Shown in pieces: positions 33,083 through 43,669 of a DNA stretch of 64,000 bases. Source of the stretch: Cryptomeria japonica (Eukaryota > Streptophyta > Pinopsida > Cupressales > Cupressaceae); the NCBI RefSeq assembly GCF_030272615.1, contig NC_081408.1, positions 604,801,673 to 604,865,672 on the forward strand, written 5' to 3'. The notes beneath the pieces are model-generated. The model was not told where the DNA came from. It did not search any database and saw only the letters and a list, made by a program, of their open reading frames with translations. The translations under genes were made by a program, and so were the position numbers. Positions within the stretch are counted from its first letter, which is position 1, and each line of letters begins with the position of its first letter.

Positions 33083-34183
33083 TGTTGGCAATTTCATGGA
33101 ATTGATTGTGTTACATTGATGTTTTGTCATTGATGTCAACACTAGCTATTTTGTTTGCTTTATCGGTATCCTTCTGATCCCAGTAGGCTATTTGGTTTAT
33201 GATTTGATTATATCATGATGATTTGGTATGATCTGGTTAGTTTGGCTTATGGAATTGGCTTACTCATGCTACTTTGATTCATGCTCAGTCATTTGGTTTT
33301 CATTTGGTGATAGGATGCTTTCCTATATGCTGGCAAGCTTGGTTTGTTGTTCCAACGAGGGTTTCACCAATAGAGAATTGTTGAAGATCTTTGATGATAT
33401 GCATAAGTGGTGTTGGTGCAGCTTCTAGTGAAGTTTCAGGATGTTGATGGTGAGTGTGTTTGAGGCTTGGCTGATTAGGACCATTGCTTTAGTATGTGTG
33501 GACCTAAATTAGGTCCCGATTTATCTAGGTTATGGTCCGACTTAATGTAACGCGTGGATTGGACTTCTTGACGTGTTTTCGAGATGTCTTATGTGTTGGC
33601 TATTATTTGTTTGGTCTAAGGCTGACATGTTCTATTATTATGTAATTGGTTTATTGTCTAGTGGCCGACCTAATTATTTATGGTTGAGGGTTTGTATATA
33701 TAGATGTAAGATCTCATTGTAGATCATATATGGGTTATGGGTTTATGAGATTCTCTGTGCGAATAATGTAATAATCATTTAGGCAGAGGATTTGGTTGAT
33801 CATTGGAGATTGAGTTGGGTTTATGTAAGAGGATTTAGTTATTCGCTATTGAGCTTAACCAGAATTGTACTCAGGCATAGGAGATGTTATCATTGCAGTT
33901 CATTCATTCTTCTGGATTGTTGTTTGGATTTTTATGTAGTCAGTGAGGCTCCTTTTGTGATGAGAAGTGTTCTCTAGGCTGTTGGCCTTCCTACAAATGC
34001 AGGCCCCTCAATTGTTTAACATACCTACTACATAAGTATTATCTGACTGTGGGTAGGCTTCCCACCATGGTTTTTCCCTTTACCAGGTTTTCCACATATA
34101 AATCTTGGTGTCATGTGGATGGTATTTATTCTGTGATTCACCCCCCCTCTCAGTTGTCTTCTGGTTATTTGAACTGTCTAACA
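33083..34183 (+). repeat. Copia 3' LTR (1101 bp)
   Basis: It starts TGTTGGCAATTTC right after the purine tract, has the TTGTCATTGATGTCAA box (33124-33139), a hairpin block with a damaged stem (34066-34096) and GATTCACCCCCCCTCTCAG (about 34136-34154), and ends GTCTAACA. It differs strongly from the LTR at 24917, which shows that the two Copia pieces are from different elements. Confidence 0.8.
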
Positions 34184-34260
34184 ATTCTTACCCTAATTGC
34201 ATTCGAAGAAGCATTTTGAGCACATGCAGAGAAAAACAGATCATTGTTAGCAAATTGAGA

Positions 34261-35018
34261 ATGGATTTGTGGTATGGATCAAAAGTTGAATCAGATTTGA
34301 AGATAAGGAAAGGTGAATCGGGTGTGCATACGAGAGAGCGACCGAAAACCCTACCAGCATGAAAGGGAATATGGTATTTTTGTTAATCTCTCTCAAATCA
34401 AGATTATCTAGAATTGCATCATCATCTACACCAGTGGAGAGTCTTTTTATTACTGTTGAAGCTATGGAGTCATTGGGAACAAATAAGATAGAGTCTTATA
34501 ATGCATTGTCTCAAGTTCCACAAGGTGTCCTGATTAAAGGTGTCTTGTCTAGTTACATAGATTGCAAAATTGAGGACGTAGGATCATTGTCAATTTATTC
34601 TCAACTTAAATATCTGTGTGATAAGAGCGCGAAAATAAAACCCGAATATATTAGGGTTTATGAAAAGGGTTTTCATAATGGAGCCTATTTTCTTGAAGAT
34701 TTTGAGGAAGAACATGTCAGGATTATCCTTAGTCGTGTACATGGTTGTAACATGTATCTTGAAAGATCTCACACCATCACAAAGGAAGTTATTCATGCAG
34801 TAACTAGTTTCTGCCATACCGGTGAAGTGCCAAAATTGAAGACAATCTCAAAGGAGAGTGTTATTGCATCGACAAAGACCATGGCTGATGGTCATGCTAT
34901 ATTGGTCAATAACATTGTAGATCCAGGAGTTAGGTTTGCAACAATGGTTATTGGCTACCCGATATTTCATTCTAGCAGGATGAACAATGTAACATTTATT
35001 GATGTGCATGCCACCTAG
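34261..35018 (+). pseudogene. Unidentified retroelement ORF, N-terminal part
   Basis: One frame starts MDLWYGSKVESDLKIRKG at 34261 and ends at 34362; a second, overlapping open frame (34359-35018, about 219 residues) continues with VESLFITVEAMESLGTNK, ILSRVHGCNMYLERSHT and TKEVIHAVTSFCHTGEVP. The pieces look like one protein broken by a frameshift at about 34355. I recognise no domain. Sequence after 35018 continues with stops toward the next ORF, so a longer ancestral protein is likely. It could be an element-specific structural protein; that is only a guess from its position. Confidence 0.5.
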
Positions 35019-35287
35019 AGGATGATGTGCAGATTATGATTTGTGTGTGGCAATGAGAAGTCAATTGATGCTAAACTTAGAATCAATTAAGGACAATCGT
35101 CAAAAGTTTAAATATGGACAACTATTGATTGGACTGTTTTTCTACTTTTAGAATTTCATTCTAGGAATTGGTGATATTCAATGGTCTAAGGACATACTAG
35201 TGACAACCGAAATCAAGAATAGCTTTCAGGCTATGAAGAACACATTTCCTGTTGCCATGAAGATTTTTTAATGAGTTTCAAAATAAG

Positions 35288-36604
35288 ATGAGCATGAGAT
35301 TAAGGTTATCTAATGAAGTGGTGAAACACTTTGAAAAAGACATCTATTTCACTATGACCACTAACTTTTGCCTTATGGAGGCTATCGGACCTAGAGAAGA
35401 AGAAATGGAGGAAATGAGCTATGAAGTTAGTTATGACTTACTAATCAGTTATGCCAACAACCTTTTGGAATCTTCTAAGGACACTAAAAAGAAAAGACTG
35501 GGCACTTATCAGGAAAGGATTGCACCTACTCAACCCAATAGTACCAAGGAGAAAAAGAAGAAAGTTGATCAACCAGCTTATGTGACCACCAGTACAAGGG
35601 TAACTAGAAGTATTCAAATAAAAAAGGAACCGGTACCCAGGGTATATGAAAAGAAGAAGACTGCAACAAAGAAGAGAGGAAGACATCTCATTCTTCAAGA
35701 AGAATCTAAGGAAACTGATACTGAAGAAGAATCAAAGAAGATGAAATTAACTGGTAAGAAATCCAAACTAGTAGGAGACATTTCCAAGCAAAGTACTCCT
35801 ATTAATGTTACATCATTCAAACCAATGAGTGATTTTGAAAGGACTCTGAAAACACTAAGGAGAAAGTGGTTTGATAATGTAAAAGAACATTTTGACTCTT
35901 TTGATGAAGGTCAGAAAGAAGAAATTGTTCAAGAGGTAATCAATCACCTGTGTCAATGCAATAAGTTGCCACAAGATATTAAAAATGACATTTCTGATTC
36001 TTTATATTCAATTCTTGAAAATAAATGGAAAATGGTTGTAGATCAGGATCAAGAAATTATTGATAGAATTTTTGTGCAATATTTTCCTGAGTTGTCTCAA
36101 GATGAGTTATTAGCATTGCTTGCTAAGTATAAAGGAAAATTTCATTCTAAAACAAGGAGACTGAGGTTATTGGATGAAAAGATTCAACCTGTTGAACATG
36201 ATACTCACAGTATAGATCAAGATGCTCAAAGGATGAATGCACTATTGAAAGGCTATGATAATAAAACTGGTCAAACTGAGAGTGGAGCTCCACTAGAGCT
36301 AGATGTTGAAGAGTTTATTACATCGGATGTAGTCTATCCTATCGAGAACAAGGATGACACAAGTTCCACACCGGTTATATTCTGTGTGGATGAAACTAAA
36401 GAAATTTGGGATACTGTTGACACAACTAGTAACATCATTGAGCCAGTTAAGGAAACTGAACAACAACCGGATATTGTTGAGAAACAATTAACAGAGGAAG
36501 CAAAGGTTACTAAACCAAGTATGGATATTCAACGGCCACTGGAAAAAGATCGTGATGTTGAAAGTCAACTGCCACCAGTCACTATAGCCACAAAGGAGAA
36601 ATAA
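35288..36604 (+). CDS. Unidentified 438-residue charged retroelement ORF
   Basis: This is the longest intact frame in the window. The N-terminal third is ordinary (VVKHFEKDIYFTMTTNFCLM, YEVSYDLLISYANNLLESS). The middle is strongly basic (EKKKTATKKRGRHLIL) with nuclear-localisation-like clusters. Residues about 180-300 are predicted to be helical (FERTLKTLRRKWFDNVKEHF, LSQDELLALLAKYKGKF), and the tail is acidic, Thr/Glu-rich and probably disordered. No Cys/His finger, signal peptide, membrane segment or enzyme motif is visible. The initiating Met may not be the true start, because related frames lie upstream. Position before the 3' LTR recalls the extra ORFs of SIRE-type Copia elements, but I cannot show homology. 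Confidence 0.5.
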   Translation: MSMRLRLSNEVVKHFEKDIYFTMTTNFCLMEAIGPREEEMEEMSYEVSYDLLISYANNLLESSKDTKKKRLGTYQERIAPTQPNSTKEKKKKVDQPAYVTTSTRVTRSIQIKKEPVPRVYEKKKTATKKRGRHLILQEESKETDTEEESKKMKLTGKKSKLVGDISKQSTPINVTSFKPMSDFERTLKTLRRKWFDNVKEHFDSFDEGQKEEIVQEVINHLCQCNKLPQDIKNDISDSLYSILENKWKMVVDQDQEIIDRIFVQYFPELSQDELLALLAKYKGKFHSKTRRLRLLDEKIQPVEHDTHSIDQDAQRMNALLKGYDNKTGQTESGAPLELDVEEFITSDVVYPIENKDDTSSTPVIFCVDETKEIWDTVDTTSNIIEPVKETEQQPDIVEKQLTEEAKVTKPSMDIQRPLEKDRDVESQLPPVTIATKEK

Positions 36605-37163
36605 ATAGAGACAAAGAAAGAGAAACCGGAGAAAAAGCATGAAGAGAAGAAGGTAGAAGAGAAAAAAGGATGAAGAGGAGAAAGTAAAGAAGAAGGAGTA
36701 AACAATAGCCGATGATGATGATGATGACTCAATAAGCATACAAGGTCCAATTGATGTGGACAAATTGATTGCATCTGAACTGATGAAGATTGCTACTGTT
36801 ATGAAATCCCGAGCTCAAAAGAAAAGGTTGAAAGAGCAGAGAAAAGATGCAGAAACTATTCAGACTGTTGTTGACATTTTGTCGAGTCTCCTACCAGAGA
36901 CTGACACTAGTAATTTGTCTACTCCTATTGCCAAGATTGGATATTTGGTTGCTGATGCTACTGACCAACTGAAATCACTTGAAGAGGCAACACATGCCTT
37001 AGCTAAAAAAGGTTATAGGAAGAAAAGGGGAGAGCAACTAATGTCAGATATTGATAAAGGAAAGATTACTTTATCTAAGAATAAAGATCTATTGAGAATA
37101 GGTATTGAAACAGGAGGTAAACTTTTGGCTAATACATCTAAAGTTTCATTTTTCTATTTTTGA
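36605..37163 (+). pseudogene. Continuation of the charged ORF (frameshifted)
   Basis: Beyond the stop at 36602-36604 a Lys/Glu repeat (about 36605-36700) and a short GATGATGAT run continue the same protein style. From 36756 an open frame of 135 residues reads MDKLIASELMKIATVMKSRA, LSSLLPETDTSNLSTPIAKI and VADATDQLKSLEEATHALAK, with coiled-coil-like heptads. It ends in FYF at 37161, where a further shift leads on to the next piece. Confidence 0.45.
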
Positions 37164-37323
37164 TTTGAAGAAAAAGCGAGAAGATACAGAAAAGGAACCA
37201 GAGAGGATAAGTAATGCTTATATACTAGTACAAGATTTGGCTTTAGATTTTGGCAAATCGGTTGATGCTTTGAAACATCTATGAGATGTTTATGATTTTG
37301 AACAGGTTAAGTGAATCAGATCC

Positions 37324-37668
37324 TTGAAAGAACTGAAGAACCAGATGATTCCAAAAGTTGAAATCCTACAAAGGGCATACAAGGATTCAGAAGCAGTTTT
37401 GGCTACCCTGGAGATGAGCACAGTGGATGCAATGGAAGAATTTGCTGCACAAATTATGGCAAATGTTAAGATCACTGAAACATTGTTAGAAACATGGGAT
37501 AATGATCTTGCACAAATGAAGATTCATTTCAGTGACATTTTCTTAAGAATTGCATTGTACACACCTTTAAAAACTCTTATATTTATATATGTAGTTTTGA
37601 TGACAAATTCTGATGTAATATATATGTATTTTACTTTTCAATTGGCATTGTTGTCAAAGGGGGAGTAG
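37324..37668 (+). pseudogene. C-terminal coiled-coil piece of the unidentified ORF
   Basis: The first 75 residues (MKELKNQMIPKVEILQRAYK, STVDAMEEFAAQIMANVKIT, LLETWDNDLAQMKIHFSDIF) are helical and continue the protein of 36756-37163 in another frame. The rest is hydrophobic and merges into the 3' untranslated region and first purine tract, so only about 37324-37550 is likely genuine. Confidence 0.4.
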
Positions 37669-37933
37669 AAATATGTATGTGATGTGAAAATTTTGTATGT
37701 ACTGTTTTGATTAAGTAAAAACAGTTTTTTGAAAGGAACCTGAACCTTTTACATATCAAGAAAAAGAGAAAGCGTTAGAGCTTAAAAGAACCGTGCCTGA
37801 TCACTCCATCAAAAAAACTGATCCCACCCGAACCAATTTTGTATGTACTATTAAGGGGGAGTTTGTACATTTTTGTAAGCACACTTGTTCTAAAAAAATT
37901 TTAAGTGTTGTCATCAATGTCAAAGGGGCAGAT

Positions 37934-39064
37934 TGTTGGCATGATGATGATTTTTCTATTGGATAACTTTATGTGTTGTCATTGATGGCACATATACACA
38001 CACACATATGTTCATATTGTCATAGCCATCTTAGTTAAGTCAAACCAGTACTACTCCTAAGTCTTTATATTGCAAACTGGTATCATATGTATAGAGAAGT
38101 CTAACCGATATGAGGATGTATAAACCGGTATATGTTGACAACCGGTATATGCAGTTAAGAAAATTGGTTTTGGTCGATTCCACTGACACCAGTTTCAAGA
38201 TACACTGGAGAGTGACAAGGAGGCGAATGGAGACAATTAGTCTATAAGTTGGAAGTGGTTAACACTCAATCGATATCGGTGTTCCAACTGGTTTCACTAA
38301 TTGTGTGATGAGTTATCACTGGTCATGATGAGTTATCTCTAACTGACATTTTTGGCGGTGATTTGTGATGTGTTATGGAAGATTGTCCAGATTCACTAAA
38401 CCTAGGAAATTATGTTGAGGTTCTTGAGCCGACATCAAATCTAATGTCTATAAAAAGACATTGTGATGAGTTATTCATATATGCAAGTTACAAGTGATGT
38501 TATAAGTTAGAGTTTATGTGATTTATTGAAGGAGTTGCAGAGTATGTCGGTGATGCAGTATTGAGTGAGCAGAAAAGGATTTATGCAAGCAGAATGTACT
38601 ATTCTTAGATCACACCACCTATTGTTTTCTAATCACTACAATAGTTAAATCCCCTAATCGGGTAAGCTCTAACAAGATTCATTGTATAAATCCTCTAACA
38701 AGGTAATTCATTAACTTGGATCTAAATCCTCCACTGAGGTTGCCTTTAACCAGGTATAGCTCCTAACAGGTCTTTGGGATCTTTAACAGGATTCGCTCCT
38801 AATAGAGCACTTTGTAGACCTTAACTGGTCAGTTACCTATTTATGTAGATAGTTAACTTGTGAGTGCCATCTCACCATGGTTTTTCCCAGTTGGGTTTTC
38901 CATGTATAAACACTTGTATTATTGTGAATGCTTTTATAACACTTTCCATTGTATGCAAAGTCTTAAGTAAACTAGTTAATTGTTTTTACCAATCTGGGTT
39001 TGAAGTGTTATTTTTTTTGCTATCACTGATTCACCCCCCCTCTCAGTGATTTATACGTTTATCA
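37934..39064 (+). repeat. Copia-type 3' LTR (about 1130 bp)
   Basis: It starts TGTTGGCATGATG after the purine tract AAAGGGGCAGA and has the box TTGTCATTGATGGCAC at 37976. CCCTAATCGGG/CTCTAACAAGG repeats lie at about 38650-38830, the hairpin block at 38876-38904 (CATGG/CCATG stem) and GATTCACCCCCCCTCTCAG at about 39028-39046. The end, near TTTATCA at 39064, is approximate. A short CA/TA microsatellite is at about 37992-38008. Confidence 0.75.
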
Positions 39065-40650
39065 ATAACCTTCTGATGGTTTGTCAAGGATTGATATATC
39101 AAAACTGGGGGGCAAGCATACCCCTTGTGTGATTAGTTGAGCCACAAGTCCATTGGGATCATGTTTGAAAAATCTTTCCATGATGTCTTCATTGTAAGGA
39201 TCTTCTATAAAGGATTGGACATGTGGAGAAATCTCAGGTTGATCAATGAGTTGTTCTACCTCTTTTTGGTGATCTTGATCAAAGAGGTGATTGGTTTCAG
39301 GAATGTCATTGTTTCCTTCAGCAACCTTCTTCACTTTTTGGGTGCAAGTCAAGACCATACATGGGTAACCTTAAAGATGAAAGGACTTTAAAAATGACTT
39401 AGATTGGATAATAAAAAGTGATGAAAGGACTTAGAAAGTTTTTATTTGGATTAGATTGAAAATGATTTGGATGATCCTTGGATTAGGACAAGATTGATTT
39501 GATTAAGATGACACCTTAGCCCTTGGATTAGGACTTAGATGAGAGATTGATGATGTTGACCACAAGCTAGGTAAAATTTAGACCTTAGATTTAGGTGCAA
39601 TTGATCAATAATTCTTCTACTTAGGGTAGACTTACATTCCTAAGAAAAATAGGGCAAAAAGATTAGGGTTTTGATCAACCCAAATGATTAAGAAAAGGTA
39701 CTTGGGGGAGATTCTATCCCAAGCACAAAAGATAATTGATAATTGATTAAAGATGAAGGTCTAAATCAAACTTTTGCAAAGTATTGCCCTTAGGATGAGA
39801 TTGATTGATTCTATTAAGCTAAGTCTTTAGAAAGGATGATGATGATTGTGGAAGAGAAGGAGGTTGTTGAAGGAGAGAAATGTGAAAAGAATAAAGGTTA
39901 CTTTAGATGGACTAATGACTCAATAAGTGATTTGAGGATGGGGTAAGTTGGACAAAGGAATGCGACTACTCCTATTAATGTCTTGGGATAAAGCCGATCT
40001 TTGATGGAAAGTGTGAATTCTTCATAAAACTTGTTGTAACTGTGAAGGTAATCATCGAAATAGTGCAAGAAGGTTCTATGTTTCAACAAGATTTTTAAGT
40101 TGATATAGAAGAACTTGTGATGCTTGAGGATTTTTTTTATAGGTAGGCTTCTTCTTCTTGACTTGGCGATAGATAGATTTCTTGGGATATTTAATGGTCT
40201 TGGTTTTATCACGCATGAGTGAAGTAGGTCAAATTTTGAATTAATATGGAAATTTTATGTACTTTTTCTACTCTTGGCAAGAGAAATCAAACATGAACAA
40301 ACACATTGGCCAAGGGAAATGTTTCACAATGAGCATAAAAGTGTGGGGGGCCTAGATTAGCCCGATAAAAAAATCATTGGTTTCCATAATGAAGACATGC
40401 ATCAAACATACAACTTAGGCTGGAAAGTGGAAACCATTCAATAGGCCTCTCGCATAAAGCGATACCTCAAAGAAGCAGACAGATAGAGATTCTGGTAGCA
40501 CTAGCTCCCCTCCACGACACTCACTTCTCAAGCAAACTAGTTTCTCTTATCCCAAAGATCCAAAGATCATATGAGTGGATCTTGTCTCATCTTGAGTGGG
40601 TACATGAGAGGTAACTTCGGGGTATGATCCTCATCCCTTGCACCATCAAA
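39065..40650 (-). pseudogene. Candidate gag region and leader of a minus-strand Gypsy-like element
   Basis: Two minus-strand frames look protein-like. One, at about 40215-39898, begins MRDKTKTIKYPKKSIYRQVK in one frame and continues in another (HRTFLHYFDDYLHSYNKFYE, DRLYPKTLIGVVAFL). The other (39358-39062, 98 residues) reads NNDIPETNHLFDQDHQKEVE and NEDIMERFFKHDPNGLVAQL. They resemble degraded Gypsy gag N-terminal sequence, but I recognise no defining motif. The Copia LTR ending at 39064 truncates the second frame. The part from about 40260 to 40650 would be leader; the primer site may be TGATGGTGCAAGGGATGAGG (40649-40630). The assignment is tentative. Confidence 0.35.
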
Positions 40651-41338
40651 TGTGGGATTTTGGCTACTACAACAAGGTTCTTAGTATAATTTTAAGGGAT
40701 CACCAATTCAATGATGGTTTCTCGAAGCAAGCCACTTAAGGCTTTAACTAAGCTGATTAATGCAAAGAGAGCCTGCACATACGTCGAATTCACTCAACAC
40801 TCTAGCTGCCTGACCAACATATTTATATAGAGGCTTGGAAAACCCGCTCAAGATAACATCGAGATAGTCAATATCCCTGATGTGTCCCAATTCTAGCTAC
40901 CCGTGTGGGGTGATGAAATACCCAATCAAGAATAGCCCTCACTACAATAGAAAAATATGGGTGTCATCAATCACCTTTCTCATCACCCAAGTTCCACGAA
41001 GGTAAGGGGAGAGGATGATAGGTGTGATGGTGGGTCCACCCTACATGAGTGCAAGTACACCAAACAGAGAATACAAATGCTCTTTTTAATACCACATATA
41101 AGCATTGGCTAATCTAAGATGAAAAAAGAAAACTAATACTAGTAGAAAATAAATGTCTTTGACAATCGTTCTGCAAAACAAGTGTTAGTAGTTTTAATGT
41201 ATGTCTTCTCCCAAAGAGCACCAAGTTTTTACATAGATCATCTGTAACACAAAAGCCTCATCTCTGATAAATGAATTGAAATTGAGATAATTGATGATTG
41301 AATTCCAAGATTATACATGTTTTTCTACCACTGCACAA

Positions 41339-41696
41339 GCGCAAGAAAGTCTCACATAGGTGCAAGAAAGTCTCACACAAGGGCAAGAAAGTCTTCACAC
41401 AGGCGCACGAAAGTCTCACACAGGTGCAAGAAAGTCTCACTCAAGCGCAAGAAAGTCTCACTCAAGCACAATAAAGTCTCAACCAAGTGAAAGGAAGTAT
41501 CACCCAAGTGCAAGAAAGTCTCACACAGGCACAAGCAAGTCTCACAAAAGCGCAAGAAAGTCTCACACAGGTGCAAGAAAGTCTCACACGAGTGCAAGAA
41601 AGTCTCACATAGGCACAAGAAAGTATCATACAAGCGCAATAATGTGTCCCACAAGTGCAAGAAAGTCTCACATAGGCACAAGAAACTCTCACACAG
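41339..41696. repeat. 21-bp minisatellite, 17 units
   Basis: Seventeen head-to-tail units of 21 bp (one of 22) with consensus GTGCAAGAAAGTCTCACACAG fill 41339-41696. Because 21 is a multiple of three and the unit lacks stops, both strands are open for over 100 codons, giving a heptapeptide pattern ARKSHTG on the plus strand. Related, scattered units occur at about 42330-42470. The units differ at one to five positions, with most variation at the first three bases and the third quarter. Confidence 0.92.
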
Positions 41697-41776
41697 GCAT
41701 AGAAGTGAAGTGCCTATGTGAAATACTGAAATTTGGACAAAGACGGACTAATTTTGCACAAAAAAGCCTCGAATGA

Positions 41777-43669
41777 GCATGTAAAACCCTAATCTTGAAA
41801 AAACTAGGCCCTATGTGAGCTCCAAATTCACCATGAAGTCAATATTTTCTTGAATGCATGTTACCCATGATATATTTATGCCTAGGAAAGAAAATGCAAC
41901 TCACAAATTGAGAAATGCACAAGTTCTTAGTGTTTTAGCATGAAATGTAGAACTTTGCCCATTTAGAAACCCTAATACCCTTAATATGAAAATTTATTGT
42001 TAATTATATTCCTAATTAATTATATGTGAGTTAATTAAACCTTGATAAATCTTACTTATACTAATTTTAATTGAATCAAAGAAAAATTGAAAGATTTGTG
42101 TTCATTTTAGAGCCCCAAATTGACATTTTTTTGTTCCTTTTAAAGCCAAATTTTGCAATAAAACTAAGTGTGGAATATTTTTTTTCATTCACCAACATAA
42201 TTGGAGATAAATGAGTTTATTTTAACCTTATTATTCCATATTCAATCATATTTTATCCCTAAAAGTATCAAAAAGTAAGCAAACTTGCAAGTTGGAGCAA
42301 CTATGATAAATTGCCCCCAGACCCTGCACAGGCGCAGGTTTGGGCTACACAAGCGTAGGTCTCACCCACATAGGCATAGAAAATCTTGATATAGGTGAAA
42401 AAAATCTTGAAACAAGTGCAAGAAGTCTCTGCACAATCACAATTTGTCCCTGCATAGGCGCAACATGCCTCAAACTGCCCAGAAAAGTCTTTTTTCGCTT
42501 AGAACTCTGACCTGAAGCTAAAAGGGCACTTGAAAGAACATCACAAGGATTAGATTGACCTGTGAAGTGTGTCCCATAGGGAATGCTAAAATGGATGCAA
42601 GGAAAATGGGGTTAGAGGATTTAAATTCATACACTAATCAAGAAATGCAAATAAAACACAAACATGAAAAATGAAACCTTTATACCTTCCTTTTCTCCGT
42701 CGGATTGGACCTTTGGTGAAGTGAAGAATGCACTCCTTCCTCACTTGATTCGATTGGTCCTTGTTTTTTTTATGGATTTCTCTCCACTACAAAAACAAAA
42801 AAAGGATTGGATGTAAGATGGATGGATTGACTAGCTAAGTGTGAGATGAAATGGGTATGATAAGAGTGCTATGAAGATGATTCTAAGCCAAATTGGACAT
42901 CATGAGATTACATCAAAGGTGGATGATTTGTGAGGAAATGGGACTCCGATTTATAGATTGGAGAGATAAAAATGGAGGGCCAAGATAAATTTGGAATGGA
43001 GGGCTAGGATTGAGAGAAAGTAGGAAAGAGGATTGAGAGGACAAGGTGTGAGATTCAAGAGATTTTCCATAAAGGCATTTCTTGTCTTCGCACACCTCAA
43101 GGTACATGGGGAAGAGATCCCCAAGTACATTGGGAGAGTAAAAAGGATTTTAAAATTCATTGGGGGAGGACAAGAGAATTAAAAATTATCAAATAATGGA
43201 TTTTGTGGGGATAATAAAAGAGAAAAGGAATTAAATATTCTTTGGGAAGAGAGGGCATTGGGAGATTCAAGGAATTAAAAATTCCTTGGATAGACAAAAG
43301 TGGGTGGCATTTAAGGTTGGGAGATGAGATGGGAAAGTCATTTATGGAAAAGAGTTGACTTACCCCTAATCATGGTGATTAGGGATGTGTAAGTGATTAG
43401 GGAAGTAGATTAGGTGGATTAATGAGAGATTAGAAAGCAAGTGAGAAGGTTAGGAGGACGTGATGTGAGTAGAGACAATGAGTGGAGAAATTTAAAAATG
43501 GAGGATAACGACAAGTCTGATTATAGAATAGTTAATTAGGCTAAGTGAGGGTTAGAAGAAGTGATTTGTAGGAATCACATGATTAGGTCAATTAATTAGA
43601 ATTAGTTAATTGATTGGAGTTTAGAGGAAATAATGATTTGGATGACTTTATTGGCATATGTGCAAAATA
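41777..43669. other. Non-coding part of the candidate Gypsy-like LTR
   Basis: AT-rich sequence with degenerate CACAGGCGCA-type units at 42330-42470 and many GATTAGG/GGATTGAG-like words. I see no gene. Confidence 0.4.

Larger units (their letters stand above)
34184..37933 (+). mobile_element. Retroelement body with unidentified ORFs (LARD-like or extra-ORF Copia)
   Basis: This 3.75 kb stretch ends in a double purine tract (37656 and 37922) and the LTR at 37934, so it is the internal region of a plus-strand LTR element. It contains no gag, protease, integrase or RT motif, only a chain of open frames for a charged protein. No primer site is found after 34183, so the 5' end is probably lost. Similar 3' sequence at 1-233 shows that another member of the family is present. 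Confidence 0.6.

Noticed and set aside
35288-36604. Host gene interpretation of the 438-residue ORF
   Set aside because: It lies directly upstream of a purine tract and LTR and is continued by frameshifted pieces, so an element-borne ORF is more likely; capture of a host gene cannot be fully excluded.
37992-38008. CA/TA run
   Set aside because: Very short microsatellite with no special context.
41360-41776. 138-residue heptad-repeat protein and its antisense partner
   Set aside because: Product of a 21-bp minisatellite that has no stop in several frames; no promoter, intron or homology supports a gene.
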